Below, one piece after another: positions 1-9,594 of a DNA stretch of 64,000 nt (its first letter is position 1; every line of letters begins with the position of its first letter). Made by a program: the position numbers and the translations under genes. This stretch comes from Prolixibacteraceae bacterium. GTDB taxonomy: Bacteria; Bacteroidota; Bacteroidia; Bacteroidales; Prolixibacteraceae. Location of the stretch: assembly GCA_019459485.1 (NCBI GenBank), contig JAIBEZ010000089.1:1-64000 (forward strand), given 5' to 3'. A model generated the notes under the pieces. That model did not search any database. It had not been told where the DNA came from and was given only the letters and a program-made list of their open reading frames with translations.

Positions 1-2552
1 AATTTACAGGTTTGGTTTACACCTATACCCACGCAGCGACCTCCCCATGTACGATCAACAATACAGCCACCGTTACAGTTACCGAGCAGGCTGATATTAA
101 TATCAGTGAGATACAAACTAACATACTGTGTAACGGATCAAGTACCGGATCAATTGATTTAAACGTTTCAGGTGGTAGCGGAATCTACACCTATTTATGG
201 AGCACTGGTGACAGGACTCAGGATGTGAGCGGTCTTTCCGCAGGAACATACTCTGTCGTTGTTACCGAATCCAACGGATGTTTTGTAGGTGGCACATTGA
301 ACTTTACAATCGTTGAACCTCCAGCTCTGACAGCCACGGGCACTACTCTGGCGGCAACATGTATCGGAAGCAATACCGGCGCGATTGATCTAAGTGTTAC
401 CGGTGGAACAGGTGAATATGTTTATCTATGGAGTACTGGAGCAACAACTCAGGATCTCAGCGGTCTTGCAGATGGGATTTACACTGTGGTGGTTTCAGAT
501 TCAAACGGATGTCTTGCAGAAGGAACATTGAGTTTTACAATTGAAAGTTTCGATAATGTTCCAGTGGCAGTTGATGATAACCTGATTACCATTGAAGATC
601 AGATTTTGAACGAAAATGTTTCAACTAATGATGATCCAAGTTGTGACGGAGGAAATATCTGGAGTTTAATCTTGGGTCCAGTTCACGGAGGCTTAATTTT
701 CAACACTGATGGTACATTCACCTATACTCCTGAAGCTAATTACACAGGAGTTGATAGTTTTACCTACAAGATAACGGACATCAATGGCGACGAATCAATA
801 GCAAAAGTGACCATTACAGTCACACCTGTTAACGATGCACCGACAGCCAAAGACGACATCAACAATACCTTGAAAGACAGTCCTGCCACTGGCAACGTGC
901 TTACCAACGACAGCGATCCTGAAGGGAATGCGCTGACAATTAAAACCCAGCCGGTTACTCCACCAGCCAATGGTACTGTGGTAATCAATCCTGACGGAAC
1001 TTATACCTACACACCAAATACAGGTTTTGCAGGAACCGACAGTTTTGTTTACGAAGTATGCGACAACGGCACACCATCACTTTGCGATCAGGCCACGGTA
1101 ACAATCAATGTACTTGATTTCCCTAATCCGAACAATGCACCGGTTGCCAACAACGACAATTACCAGGGCTCAGTGAATCACCCTGTAAACGGAAACGTTA
1201 TCAGCAACGATTTCGATGCTGACGGGAACCTGAACCCGAACAGTGTTACTTTGGTTGGACCGGCTCCGGAAAACGGAACTTTAACGCTCAACCCGAACGG
1301 AACATTTACCTTTATTCCTGCTTCAGGATTCATCGGCGAAGTAAGTTTCGATTATCAGGTATGCGATTTGGGAACACCACCTCTTTGTAATGTTGCCACC
1401 GTAACAATCGGTATTCTGGCCAATCCATTGGGCAACTCCACTTTTGCCACCGACGACAGTTTCTTCGGAAAGGAAGATTCCCCGTTATCAAGCAATGTTT
1501 TGACCAACGACAACGATCCGGAAGGCGATTTGCAGATAGTAAATACCACACCGGTAAAAGCGCCAATACATGGTACTGTTATTTTAAATGCCGACGGAAG
1601 TTTTGTTTATACTCCTGATTTGGATTACTTCGGAGGCGACCAGTTTGTCTATCAGGTTTGCGACAATGGCACCCCGGTAGCATGTGACCAGGCAACAGTT
1701 TATTTGATAGTTATGCCTGTAAACGATGACCCTGTTGCATTTGACGATTTCAATACAACCAATGAAGATACGCCAATCAGCGGAAACGTTTCGCTGAACG
1801 ATATCCCAAGTGTAAACGGCGGCAATGTTTGGACAATAGAAACTGCACCATCAAACGGAAGTGTTGTATTAAATCCTGATGGCAGTTATACCTATACTCC
1901 TGACGATGATTTCAACGGAACTGACACTTTTGTTTACAAGGTTTGTGACATCGATGGCGACTGCGATCAGGCCATGGTGACAATTACCGTTATTTCTGTA
2001 AACGATGTGCCGGTTGCCAACGATGATCTTTTTACTGTGAATGTTGATGGTTCATTAAGCGATTTCGTTGATGAAAACGATATTTGGAGTGGTGACGGAG
2101 GAAACGAATATACTTTGGTAACGCCACCTTCAAATGGCTCTGTATTTCTTAATCCTGATGGTAGTTATACTTATACACCAAATATAAACTTTGTTGGAAC
2201 CGATAGTTTTACTTATAAATTATGCGATGCCGATGGTGATTGCGACGACGCGAAGGTTACAATTGAAGTGGAAGATATGCTCCTGCCCAACCAGATTTTA
2301 ACACCAAATGGTGATGGTACTAACGACACGTTTATTATTGAGGGAATTGATTTGTATCCGAATAATAAACTGACCTTATTCAACCGCTGGGGAAATGTTG
2401 TCTATGAGAAGAGTGGTTACCTGAACGAGTGGGATGGAAATGCCAACGTAACCAAAATTGGAACAAAATCGCTGCCAGCCGGAACCTACTATTTTATTAT
2501 AGATTATGGCAGCAGCAGGCACAAGACAGGCTTTGTATATCTCGATAAGTAA
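1..2552 (+). CDS. T9SS-secreted adhesin with SprB and tandem Ig/cadherin-like repeats, 5'-truncated
   Basis: The open frame runs in from the left edge without a start, so this is the C-terminal part (about 850 codons) of a larger surface protein. The visible part opens with two SprB-type repeats of about 85 residues (cores GSIDLNVSGGSG and GAIDLSVTGGTG, each followed by YLWSTG). Six tandem beta-sandwich repeats of about 90-100 residues follow, each with a signature like NPDGTYTYTP and then DSFVYEVCD. The last ~85 residues form a CHU_C gliding-motility C-terminal domain (PNGDGTNDTF, LFNRWGNVVYE, GTYYFIIDYG), the T9SS sorting signal. From family knowledge it is exported by T9SS and acts as a gliding or attachment adhesin; the ligand is unknown. 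PorP/SprF follows 56 bp downstream, the usual partner arrangement. Confidence 0.9.
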   Translation, partial: FTGLVYTYTHAATSPCTINNTATVTVTEQADINISEIQTNILCNGSSTGSIDLNVSGGSGIYTYLWSTGDRTQDVSGLSAGTYSVVVTESNGCFVGGTLNFTIVEPPALTATGTTLAATCIGSNTGAIDLSVTGGTGEYVYLWSTGATTQDLSGLADGIYTVVVSDSNGCLAEGTLSFTIESFDNVPVAVDDNLITIEDQILNENVSTNDDPSCDGGNIWSLILGPVHGGLIFNTDGTFTYTPEANYTGVDSFTYKITDINGDESIAKVTITVTPVNDAPTAKDDINNTLKDSPATGNVLTNDSDPEGNALTIKTQPVTPPANGTVVINPDGTYTYTPNTGFAGTDSFVYEVCDNGTPSLCDQATVTINVLDFPNPNNAPVANNDNYQGSVNHPVNGNVISNDFDADGNLNPNSVTLVGPAPENGTLTLNPNGTFTFIPASGFIGEVSFDYQVCDLGTPPLCNVATVTIGILANPLGNSTFATDDSFFGKEDSPLSSNVLTNDNDPEGDLQIVNTTPVKAPIHGTVILNADGSFVYTPDLDYFGGDQFVYQVCDNGTPVACDQATVYLIVMPVNDDPVAFDDFNTTNEDTPISGNVSLNDIPSVNGGNVWTIETAPSNGSVVLNPDGSYTYTPDDDFNGTDTFVYKVCDIDGDCDQAMVTITVISVNDVPVANDDLFTVNVDGSLSDFVDENDIWSGDGGNEYTLVTPPSNGSVFLNPDGSYTYTPNINFVGTDSFTYKLCDADGDCDDAKVTIEVEDMLLPNQILTPNGDGTNDTFIIEGIDLYPNNKLTLFNRWGNVVYEKSGYLNEWDGNANVTKIGTKSLPAGTYYFIIDYGSSRHKTGFVYLDK

Positions 2553-2608
2553 TAAATGACTATTATAAAATTCAGGAACTCATGATAAATAACAGAAATA
2601 CGGGAAGG

Positions 2609-3523
2609 ATGAAAATCAGGTTCATTGTTCTATTCCTCTTAGGAATTGCAGGGAGCGTTTCGGCTCAACAGGATCCGATGTTTACCCAATACATGCACAA
2701 TCCGGTTTCAATTAATCCGGCTTATGCCGGCAGCAGGGGAACTTTAAATGCGGTATTGATGCACCGGCAGCAATGGATTGGCATTGATGGCGCGCCCAAA
2801 ACACTGACGTTTTCAATTAATAGTCCATTTATTAATTACAATGTTGGGATTGGGTTTAGCTTGATTCATGATCAGCTTGGACCAGTTAAGCAAACCGGTC
2901 TTTATGCCGATTACGCTTATCACTTAAAAGTTACCAACAAGGTAAAACTTGCATTTGGAATGAAGGGTGGTTTAAATATGTACGACGTAAATCTATCGGG
3001 TCTGGAAGGTGCCCAATATGAGGATGAAATTCTGTTGAATGGGGTCAGTAAAATGTACCTGCCCAATTTTGGAATAGGAACTTATCTGTATTCCGAAAGG
3101 TTTTATCTGGGTCTTTCAATTCCGAAAATGCTTCAGAACAGTTTGTCTGATGACGAGAATACTTTAACAAGTAAGGAAGAGCGACATTATTTTTTCGCAG
3201 GTGGTGTAGTGGTCGATATTAGTGAAAATATCAGGTTCAAACCATCCTTTACCTTCCGAATGGTAAATGGAGCGCCACTCTCGTCGGAGTTTTCAGGAGC
3301 AGTGCTTTTACACGACCGTTTGTGGCTCGGAGGCATGTACCGTTTTGGCGATTCAGTTGGAGGGATGGTAAAGTTTGACATTACCAACCAGTTGAGTTTG
3401 GGCTATTCTTTTGATATGACACAATCGCGGCTCCGGAATTACAACCAGGGAACGCACGAAGTTTATATCAGTTATGACATCGCTTTCAGAAACAATAAAA
3501 TATTGTCACCAAGATTCTTTTAG
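2609..3523 (+). CDS. PorP/SprF family T9SS outer-membrane protein
   Basis: 304 residues beginning with a signal peptide (MKIRFIVLFLLGIAG, cleavage near VSAQ). The PorP/SprF hallmark follows at once: QQDPMFTQYMHNP, then INPAYAGSRG. The rest is alternating beta-barrel sequence ending in an aromatic residue (PRFF). The family forms small outer-membrane barrels that anchor PorE or hold CHU_C substrates at the surface; SprF is needed for SprB secretion in Flavobacterium. The start is set at the ATG directly before the signal peptide; an ATG 27 bp upstream would add nine polar residues. It sits between the adhesin and the PorE-like gene, 18 bp before the latter, so the three are probably one operon. 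I infer a dedicated partner of the upstream adhesin. Confidence 0.9.
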   Translation: MKIRFIVLFLLGIAGSVSAQQDPMFTQYMHNPVSINPAYAGSRGTLNAVLMHRQQWIGIDGAPKTLTFSINSPFINYNVGIGFSLIHDQLGPVKQTGLYADYAYHLKVTNKVKLAFGMKGGLNMYDVNLSGLEGAQYEDEILLNGVSKMYLPNFGIGTYLYSERFYLGLSIPKMLQNSLSDDENTLTSKEERHYFFAGGVVVDISENIRFKPSFTFRMVNGAPLSSEFSGAVLLHDRLWLGGMYRFGDSVGGMVKFDITNQLSLGYSFDMTQSRLRNYNQGTHEVYISYDIAFRNNKILSPRFF

Positions 3524-3541
3524 CACCTAAATACAAATACA

Positions 3542-5743
3542 ATGAAACGAGCTATATTTCTAAGTATCATACTAATTACTGTTTTGTGGCCGGCAACCAT
3601 ATCGGCACAATCCATACTCGAAAAGCGAGCTGACCTGCTTTACGAAAATTTGTCGTACAGCAAAGCCGCAAGTATTTATGAATCATTGTACAAAAGGTAT
3701 CCTGAAAACGGAAAGCTTATACAGCGATTGGCCTATTGTTACGACAAAATGTTGAACTACAAAAAAGCCCTGTTGTATTATTCCTATCTGGTTCAGATCG
3801 AAGAAAGAAAGACTGAAGATTATTATCAATATGCACAATTGCATCGTATTAACGGAAATATTGATGAATCAAAAATCTGGCTTGAAAAATACATTCATCT
3901 GGCGCCAAACGATCAACGTGCGATCAATCAATACAACCAGTTAAATCAACTTATTGAGCTAAAGGATAAAATAAAGAAAGTAGATGTGAAAGAAGTAGAA
4001 GGCAATTCAAGGTTTACTGATATGTCACCTGCTTTTTACAATGATCAATTGGTTTTTTCTTCAGCAATGGATAGTTTTTCGATGGTTCGGAATGAGTTTA
4101 AATGGAACGATCAGCCTTTCCTGGATTTATACCTGACCACACCAAACCCAAAAACTGATTTTAATGAATCGTCCTCTTTATCAAAAAAATTGAACTCAAG
4201 GCTTCATGAAGGGCCTGTAAGTTTTTCGGCAGATTTTAATACCATTTATTTTACACGAAATGGTTATACCAACGGTAGCAGTAATAAATCACTCAAAGGG
4301 ATCAATCACCTGAAAATTTTCATTTCAAGGTTCGATGGAAAAGATTGGTCAGAAGGAGTAAATTTTTCGCACAACAGCAATACTTATTCTGTTGGTCATC
4401 CGGCATTGTCGCCCGATAATAATACCCTTTATTTTATTTCTGACATGCCCGGTGGATTTGGACAAACCGATATTTACAAATCAGAATTAGTGAATGGCCA
4501 ATGGTCGAAACCTGTAAATCTGGGCGAAACAATCAATACCTCAGGCAAGGAGATGTTCCCTTTTGTAGACAAGGAAGGAATTCTGTACTTTTCGTCCGAT
4601 GGCCGCCCCGGAATGGCAGGTTTGGATATTTATGCCGCCAGATCAGGCGATGATGGCCATTACCTGGTAGCAAATTTTGATGCTCCAATCAATTCAAAAT
4701 ACGACGATTTCGGACTGATCTTAAATACAGATTCATTGACAGGATATTTTACCTCTAACCGTCCGGGAGGAGCAGGTGAAGACGATATTTATTATTTCTC
4801 GGTTGCCGCAATCGACCTCCAGGTAACAAGCATTTTGGAGAGCACCATGGAAATTATGCCAGATTCTAAAATTTTCCTGAAAGATGAAAAAGGTGATGTT
4901 ATCACTTCAGCAATAAGTGATAAAAATGGGTTGGTTGAATTTTCAGTGAAACCAGGTCTGAAATATTCACTTTTGGCCGAAAACAAAACTTTTGCTTCAG
5001 ATTTAGTTCCGGTTAGTATTTCCAGACAATTATTCGGACTGGAACAAAAAGAAGACGTCATCCTTAAACAAGGCTATCCATATCTGACAATTGAGGTGAT
5101 TGATCCGGAGCAGGGCCTGATTATACCTTTGGCAATTGTTGATATTTCTGAGGGTAAATACAATGAGTCGGAACTTGAAGAAGAAAATGGTATAATCCGG
5201 ATGAAATTGAACAATGAAACTGATTACACTTTCGATGTCACTGCTGAAGGATTTTTCCCAAATACTGTAAAATATACGAGCGTTGGGTTAGTTCCCGGAG
5301 AATATTCATTAACAGTTGAAATGGAGAAATTATCAACCGGGAAACAATTTACCCTCGACGATTTGTTTTATGACCTGAATAAATCGAACATCAGGCCCGA
5401 TGCAGCCCTTGTGTTGGACGACCTTGCACAGATACTGCTTGAAAATCAGGAGGTACGTATCGAAATCGGTTCTCATACTGATAGCCGTGCAACTGCAGAA
5501 TACAATCTGAATTTATCACAGCGTCGATCGGAATCGGTTGTTGCGTATTTGATTGGCAAAGGGGTTGCAAAAGACCGATTGGTGGCCAAAGGTTTTGGAG
5601 AATCAATGCTGATAAACCATTGTGCCGATGGAATTGATTGCCCGGAAGAGGAACATCAGGCCAACAGGCGCACTGTAATTGAAATCCTGAACAAAGATAT
5701 CCGCAAAGTAAAACGTGGAGCGAGGGATGTTTACTACTTCTAG
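3542..5743 (+). CDS. PorE-like protein: TPR, beta-propeller, regulatory-like domain and OmpA domain
   Basis: 733 residues with a signal peptide (LWPATISAQ). Domains in order: TPR repeats (about 25-145; YSKAASIYESLYKRYPEN, ALLYYSYLVQ), a PD40/WD40-like propeller (about 160-425; repeated signatures such as PALSPDNNTLYFISD and DIYYFS), a carboxypeptidase-regulatory-like beta sandwich (about 430-600), and a C-terminal OmpA peptidoglycan-binding domain (about 610-720; FDLNKSNIRPDA, EIGSHTDSRA, LSQRRSESVVAYL). This order matches PorE of Porphyromonas gingivalis, which ties the T9SS outer-membrane complex to peptidoglycan; here it may serve the adhesin and PorP/SprF encoded upstream. Genomes in this phylum carry many paralogues, so it may be a locus-specific copy rather than the core PorE. 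Confidence 0.85.
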   Translation: MKRAIFLSIILITVLWPATISAQSILEKRADLLYENLSYSKAASIYESLYKRYPENGKLIQRLAYCYDKMLNYKKALLYYSYLVQIEERKTEDYYQYAQLHRINGNIDESKIWLEKYIHLAPNDQRAINQYNQLNQLIELKDKIKKVDVKEVEGNSRFTDMSPAFYNDQLVFSSAMDSFSMVRNEFKWNDQPFLDLYLTTPNPKTDFNESSSLSKKLNSRLHEGPVSFSADFNTIYFTRNGYTNGSSNKSLKGINHLKIFISRFDGKDWSEGVNFSHNSNTYSVGHPALSPDNNTLYFISDMPGGFGQTDIYKSELVNGQWSKPVNLGETINTSGKEMFPFVDKEGILYFSSDGRPGMAGLDIYAARSGDDGHYLVANFDAPINSKYDDFGLILNTDSLTGYFTSNRPGGAGEDDIYYFSVAAIDLQVTSILESTMEIMPDSKIFLKDEKGDVITSAISDKNGLVEFSVKPGLKYSLLAENKTFASDLVPVSISRQLFGLEQKEDVILKQGYPYLTIEVIDPEQGLIIPLAIVDISEGKYNESELEEENGIIRMKLNNETDYTFDVTAEGFFPNTVKYTSVGLVPGEYSLTVEMEKLSTGKQFTLDDLFYDLNKSNIRPDAALVLDDLAQILLENQEVRIEIGSHTDSRATAEYNLNLSQRRSESVVAYLIGKGVAKDRLVAKGFGESMLINHCADGIDCPEEEHQANRRTVIEILNKDIRKVKRGARDVYYF

Positions 5744-5774
5744 CGTCGTGTCAACGAACTCTTGTCACAACGTC

Positions 5775-5839
5775 ATGCCGTCCCGAGACTTCGGGATCGG
5801 CATCCCTTCTGTCATGAGACCCTGAAACAAGTTCAGGGT
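5775..5839. repeat. double-hairpin intergenic palindromic element
   Basis: Two adjacent inverted repeats lie between converging genes. The first stem is ATGCCGTCCCGA (5775-5786) against TCGGGA-T-CGGCAT (5791-5803), with a 4-base loop and a single-base bulge. The second is ACCCTGAA (5819-5826) against TTCAGGGT (5832-5839). The form resembles dispersed palindromic repeats common in Bacteroidota intergenic DNA. It may also stop transcription from both sides, although there is no long T run. Confidence 0.6.
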
Positions 5840-5924
5840 AACGATCTTTGAAAAAATTATTAATTGGTTGTTGAGTTGTGGATTAGGGAAAGGCTGTTCG
5901 TCAATTGATGGGCAGCCTTTTATT

Positions 5925-6791
5925 TCAAAGTATTGCCGCTATTTCGTTCAGGTAATTTACTTTATCGGCCTGTCCAAGTTCCCTGTATCCGATTACAAGT
6001 TTTTCAATCAGCCGTTTAATGATGATGCGGTCGGGACATGCTACGACCAGCTTTTGCCGTTCAGTATCATCTGTCGTATGTTGAATATAGTCAACTTCTT
6101 TTGGACCAATAATGGCTCCGCTGTTCGATGGATTGATATAAAACAGAATTGGATTCTCGGTTTCTTCCCCGTGCACCAATCTGGCCATATCTTTGTCGAA
6201 ATAACCAACCAGCGGGTTTTTCTGAAAGTCGATGTAATGAACAGGAAGGTTTAGCGATCGGGCAATCAAAGTGTATAAAATAGCAATCGAAACCGGATTG
6301 CCTTTCTTTGTGTCCAGAATCCGGTTGATGTAAGAGTTGTGGGGTGATTCAGGATTAAAATAGTCCACTTTAAACTTGTGCCTGTCATAAAAAACGTGGT
6401 TCAAAATGGTAATTTTTTCCAGCGAGGTAAGCGAGTTCCTGAATTCCAGCCAAATCTCCTGCCTGATTTTATCGAGCTGTAACTGAATGAATTTCTGTTT
6501 TAATTCCGGATACTGATGGCGCGAAATCAAAAAACATCCTTCAAAAAGGTCGATTGATTTTTGATCTGACCAGTGTTTTATTTTCTCCTTTGTATCGGTT
6601 AACTGGATTTTCTGGATGATGGACTCTATTCGTTTCTGAACCAATTCATCAAGGCTGGTTTCCCAAACATGCTCCAAATGGTCAACCACAGAGATATCTT
6701 CTTTCATGAGTTCGTCCTGAACAACGTGAAAGACCGAATCATCCGGGTCATCCAAAAGCATAATCAGCGAATCCAGCTTTTTTTCAATCAT
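5925..6791 (-). CDS. SirB1-like transglutaminase-fold protein
   Basis: 288 residues, no signal peptide. A helical N-terminal half (about 1-125) precedes a Transglut_core2 region (about 130-215) with NSYINRILDTKKGNPVSIAI and LARSLNLPVHYIDF-like signatures, typical of SirB1/YchA proteins, and a helical tail. The catalytic Cys of true transglutaminases is not evident: the conserved segment reads GNPVSIAILYTL, as in SirB1 homologues, so a non-enzymatic role is likely. The biochemical function is not established. It lies 13 bp downstream of the nucleoside phosphorylase on the same strand and probably shares its mRNA. Confidence 0.75.
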   Translation of the reverse strand: MIEKKLDSLIMLLDDPDDSVFHVVQDELMKEDISVVDHLEHVWETSLDELVQKRIESIIQKIQLTDTKEKIKHWSDQKSIDLFEGCFLISRHQYPELKQKFIQLQLDKIRQEIWLEFRNSLTSLEKITILNHVFYDRHKFKVDYFNPESPHNSYINRILDTKKGNPVSIAILYTLIARSLNLPVHYIDFQKNPLVGYFDKDMARLVHGEETENPILFYINPSNSGAIIGPKEVDYIQHTTDDTERQKLVVACPDRIIIKRLIEKLVIGYRELGQADKVNYLNEIAAIL

Positions 6792-6804
6792 GTTAGTTTA
6801 TCCA

Positions 6805-7674
6805 TTAATTGGTTAGCCTTTCCAGAACAGTTTGAATCAATGTTTCCATCGATCCATGGTAATCAGCATTTGCTTCCTTTTTTAGACGGTTGGCAATGAT
6901 CAGGCAAATGGTCAATGCTTCATGACCAAGTAATTTCGACAACCCATAAATGGCAGAACATTCCATTTCAAAATTGGTAATTTTTTGCTTTTCGAACTCG
7001 AACGACACGATTTTTTCGTTCAAAAGCGAATCGGCAAGCGGCAATCGCAGCACCCTTCCCTGCGGACCGTAGAATCCGGGAGCCGAAATGGTTACTCCTG
7101 AAATGGTGTCGGCCTGGTGTACTTTTGAGAAAAGCGTTTCCGAACAGTTTACAACGTATGGCGATGTCAGCTGTATTCCCCAGCCGGTATGTTGTTTGAA
7201 AGCCTCTTCAAAAGGCAGGTTCGAAACCGAATCGCGGTTGGCATAAAAATTCAGTAGCCCGTCGAAACCGATGGCTTTTTGCGATACGACAAACGAATTT
7301 ACAGGTAAATAATCCTGAAGTCCGCCTGAAGTGCCAATCCTCACGAAATTTAATTTGCGGAATAGCGGTTTTATTTCGCGGGTTTTCAGGTCGATATTGG
7401 CCAAAGCATCCAGTTCGTTCACCACAATATCAATGTTGTCGGTGCCGATTCCGGTTGAAACGACTGTTACGCGCTGGTTGTTGAACTTTCCGGTGGTGGA
7501 AACGAATTCGCGGTTATGTGCCTGAAATTCAATGTCGGTCAGTGACTTTCCGATTAGTTCAACCCTTCCCGGATCGCCAACAAGAATGATATTATCCGCA
7601 ATTTGTTCGGGAGTGAGGTGCAGATGAAATATACTGCCGTCAGCATTTATGATTAGTTCAGATGATTTGATCAT
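6805..7674 (-). CDS. nucleoside phosphorylase (uridine phosphorylase-like)
   Basis: 289 residues. It should catalyse phosphorolysis of a nucleoside to free base and pentose-1-phosphate in the cytoplasm (nucleoside salvage). Visible NP-I motifs: LVGDPGRVELIG near the N terminus (phosphate-binding loop), RIGTSGGLQ in the middle, and TNFEMECSAIYGLS near the C terminus (ribose-binding Met-Glu). The ATG at 7674 (MIKSSELIIN) is preferred; an upstream frame would add 17 unconserved residues. Bacteroidota homologues are usually annotated as uridine phosphorylase, but substrate specificity cannot be read from these motifs. It is the first gene of a probable pair with the SirB1-like gene. Confidence 0.85.
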   Translation of the reverse strand: MIKSSELIINADGSIFHLHLTPEQIADNIILVGDPGRVELIGKSLTDIEFQAHNREFVSTTGKFNNQRVTVVSTGIGTDNIDIVVNELDALANIDLKTREIKPLFRKLNFVRIGTSGGLQDYLPVNSFVVSQKAIGFDGLLNFYANRDSVSNLPFEEAFKQHTGWGIQLTSPYVVNCSETLFSKVHQADTISGVTISAPGFYGPQGRVLRLPLADSLLNEKIVSFEFEKQKITNFEMECSAIYGLSKLLGHEALTICLIIANRLKKEANADYHGSMETLIQTVLERLTN

Positions 7675-7735
7675 TTTTATTTTATTTGGAATGCCTAATC
7701 TATACAAAATGAAGTTAAAAGGCAATATATTCCAC

Positions 7736-7743
7736 TATTTTTG
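7736..7743 (+). promoter_or_regulatory. Bacteroidota -7 box of the thioesterase gene
   Basis: TATTTTTG matches TANNTTTG exactly. Only six bases separate it from the ATG at 7750, so the transcript would start at or next to the start codon (leaderless). No clear -33 TTTG is visible at 19 bp. Confidence 0.5.
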
Positions 7744-7749
7744 TGAATC

Positions 7750-8311
<562 letters not shown>

Positions 8312-8368
8312 AAAGCTTTGTTCAGGAACTTTTGTTGTCATTTGAAAAATTAAATTAAAAATAGAATT

Positions 8369-9463
8369 ATGAGTCGCTTATTTTTTGCAATTGCTTATCT
8401 GTTGGTTTGCTTGTCATCATTCGCGCAAACCCAATTTATTCCCGCCAGCCACGAATCCTTCAGGTATGTTGGCCGTTTCGATTTTTCAAATCCGCAGGAA
8501 GTTCGCTACGATTGGTCGGGCGTTTACATTCAGTTCAGTTTCAGGGGAACGGAATGCGCTATTAAGATGAGCGACACCGGTCACAATTACTACAATGTTT
8601 TTGTTGACGATCAGCCATCGAAAACCATTGATGTGAAGAGCGATACAACCATTGTGATTGCAAGAAATATTGGAACCCATATTCATAAAATCAGGATTTA
8701 TAAACGTACAGAAGGAAATCAGGGAACCGGCTCTTTCAAAGGCATCATGATTCCTGAAAACGGTGAAATGCTTCACTGGAAAGATGTTCCGTCCCGGAAA
8801 ATTGAGTTTATCGGAAATTCAATCACCTGTGGTTACGGAACCGAAGGTCTGTCGAAAAGTGAACGGTTCAAACCTTCCACCGAAAACAACTACCTGAGTT
8901 ACGCACCAATTATGGCCCGCGCATTTAAAGCCGATTACCACATCATTGCACATTCAGGAATGGGTGTTGTACGCAATTATGGCTACAAGGAAAAAGTGTC
9001 GCCAAACGCGATGCCCGATCGTTTCAACCGGGTTTTCGATGAAAAGGAATTGCCACTTTGGAATTTCAGGTTGTGGAAACCGGATGTGGTAGTAATTAAC
9101 CTTGGAACCAACGACTTCAGCACACAGCCTTTTCCTGATAAAGCGGTTTTTAAAGCCGGATACGAAAAACTGATAGATGAAGTAAAAAAGCAATATGGCG
9201 AAGTTCCGGTTTTTTGCATTGTTGGTCCAATGACCGACGAACCCTGCTATTCGTATGTAAAGGAACTGGTTGAAGATTTCAGATCGGTTTACCAACGCAA
9301 GAATGTTTATTTCGTTGGGATTCCCACTTACCTGATGGATCCGGAAAAGGATTTCGGGTCAGACTCCCATCCCAATTATTCAGGACAGCGAAAAATGGCC
9401 GCCCACGTTTTGCCGGTTATTTCAAGTATTCTTGAATGGGATTACGACGGAAAGGAGTTTTGA
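8369..9463 (+). CDS. CE2-type SGNH carbohydrate esterase
   Basis: 364 residues with a signal peptide (LLVCLSSFAQ). A jelly-roll N-terminal domain (about 22-135; WSGVYIQFSFRGTE, YYNVFVDDQP) precedes an SGNH/GDSL hydrolase domain. Catalytic features: Ser151 in GNSITCGYG, a GTND block (INLGTNDFS), and the C-terminal His in SDSHPNYSGQ. This two-domain order is that of carbohydrate esterase family 2, which removes acetyl groups from xylo- or manno-oligosaccharides and glucans. I infer a periplasmic or secreted deacetylase helping polysaccharide degradation. It appears monocistronic and is followed by a large imperfect palindrome before the converging hydrogenase gene. Confidence 0.85.
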   Translation: MSRLFFAIAYLLVCLSSFAQTQFIPASHESFRYVGRFDFSNPQEVRYDWSGVYIQFSFRGTECAIKMSDTGHNYYNVFVDDQPSKTIDVKSDTTIVIARNIGTHIHKIRIYKRTEGNQGTGSFKGIMIPENGEMLHWKDVPSRKIEFIGNSITCGYGTEGLSKSERFKPSTENNYLSYAPIMARAFKADYHIIAHSGMGVVRNYGYKEKVSPNAMPDRFNRVFDEKELPLWNFRLWKPDVVVINLGTNDFSTQPFPDKAVFKAGYEKLIDEVKKQYGEVPVFCIVGPMTDEPCYSYVKELVEDFRSVYQRKNVYFVGIPTYLMDPEKDFGSDSHPNYSGQRKMAAHVLPVISSILEWDYDGKEF

Positions 9464-9483
9464 TTTGATATTGAAAGTCATTC

Positions 9484-9545
9484 ATTGTCATTTGGTGGTC
9501 GTTAAATTGTCATGAGATGACAACTTAATGACCATGAATGACAAT
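9484..9545. repeat. 62-nt imperfect palindrome between convergent genes
   Basis: Outer arms ATTGTCATT (9484-9492) and AATGACAAT (9537-9545) are exact. Inner arms GGTCGTTAA (9497-9505) and TTAATGACC (9525-9533) pair with one G-T, and TTGTCAT/ATGACAA pair around a GAG loop. It may serve as a bidirectional terminator or be a remnant of a dispersed repeat; related GTCATT-type words recur at 59776-59832. Confidence 0.6.
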
Positions 9546-9594
9546 ATTTGACTGCCACAAAAAAGCAATTAAGGTATATAAACGGACATTCAAT

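Noticed and set aside
5868-6254. 128-codon plus-strand frame
   Set aside because: Antisense to the conserved part of the SirB1-like gene.
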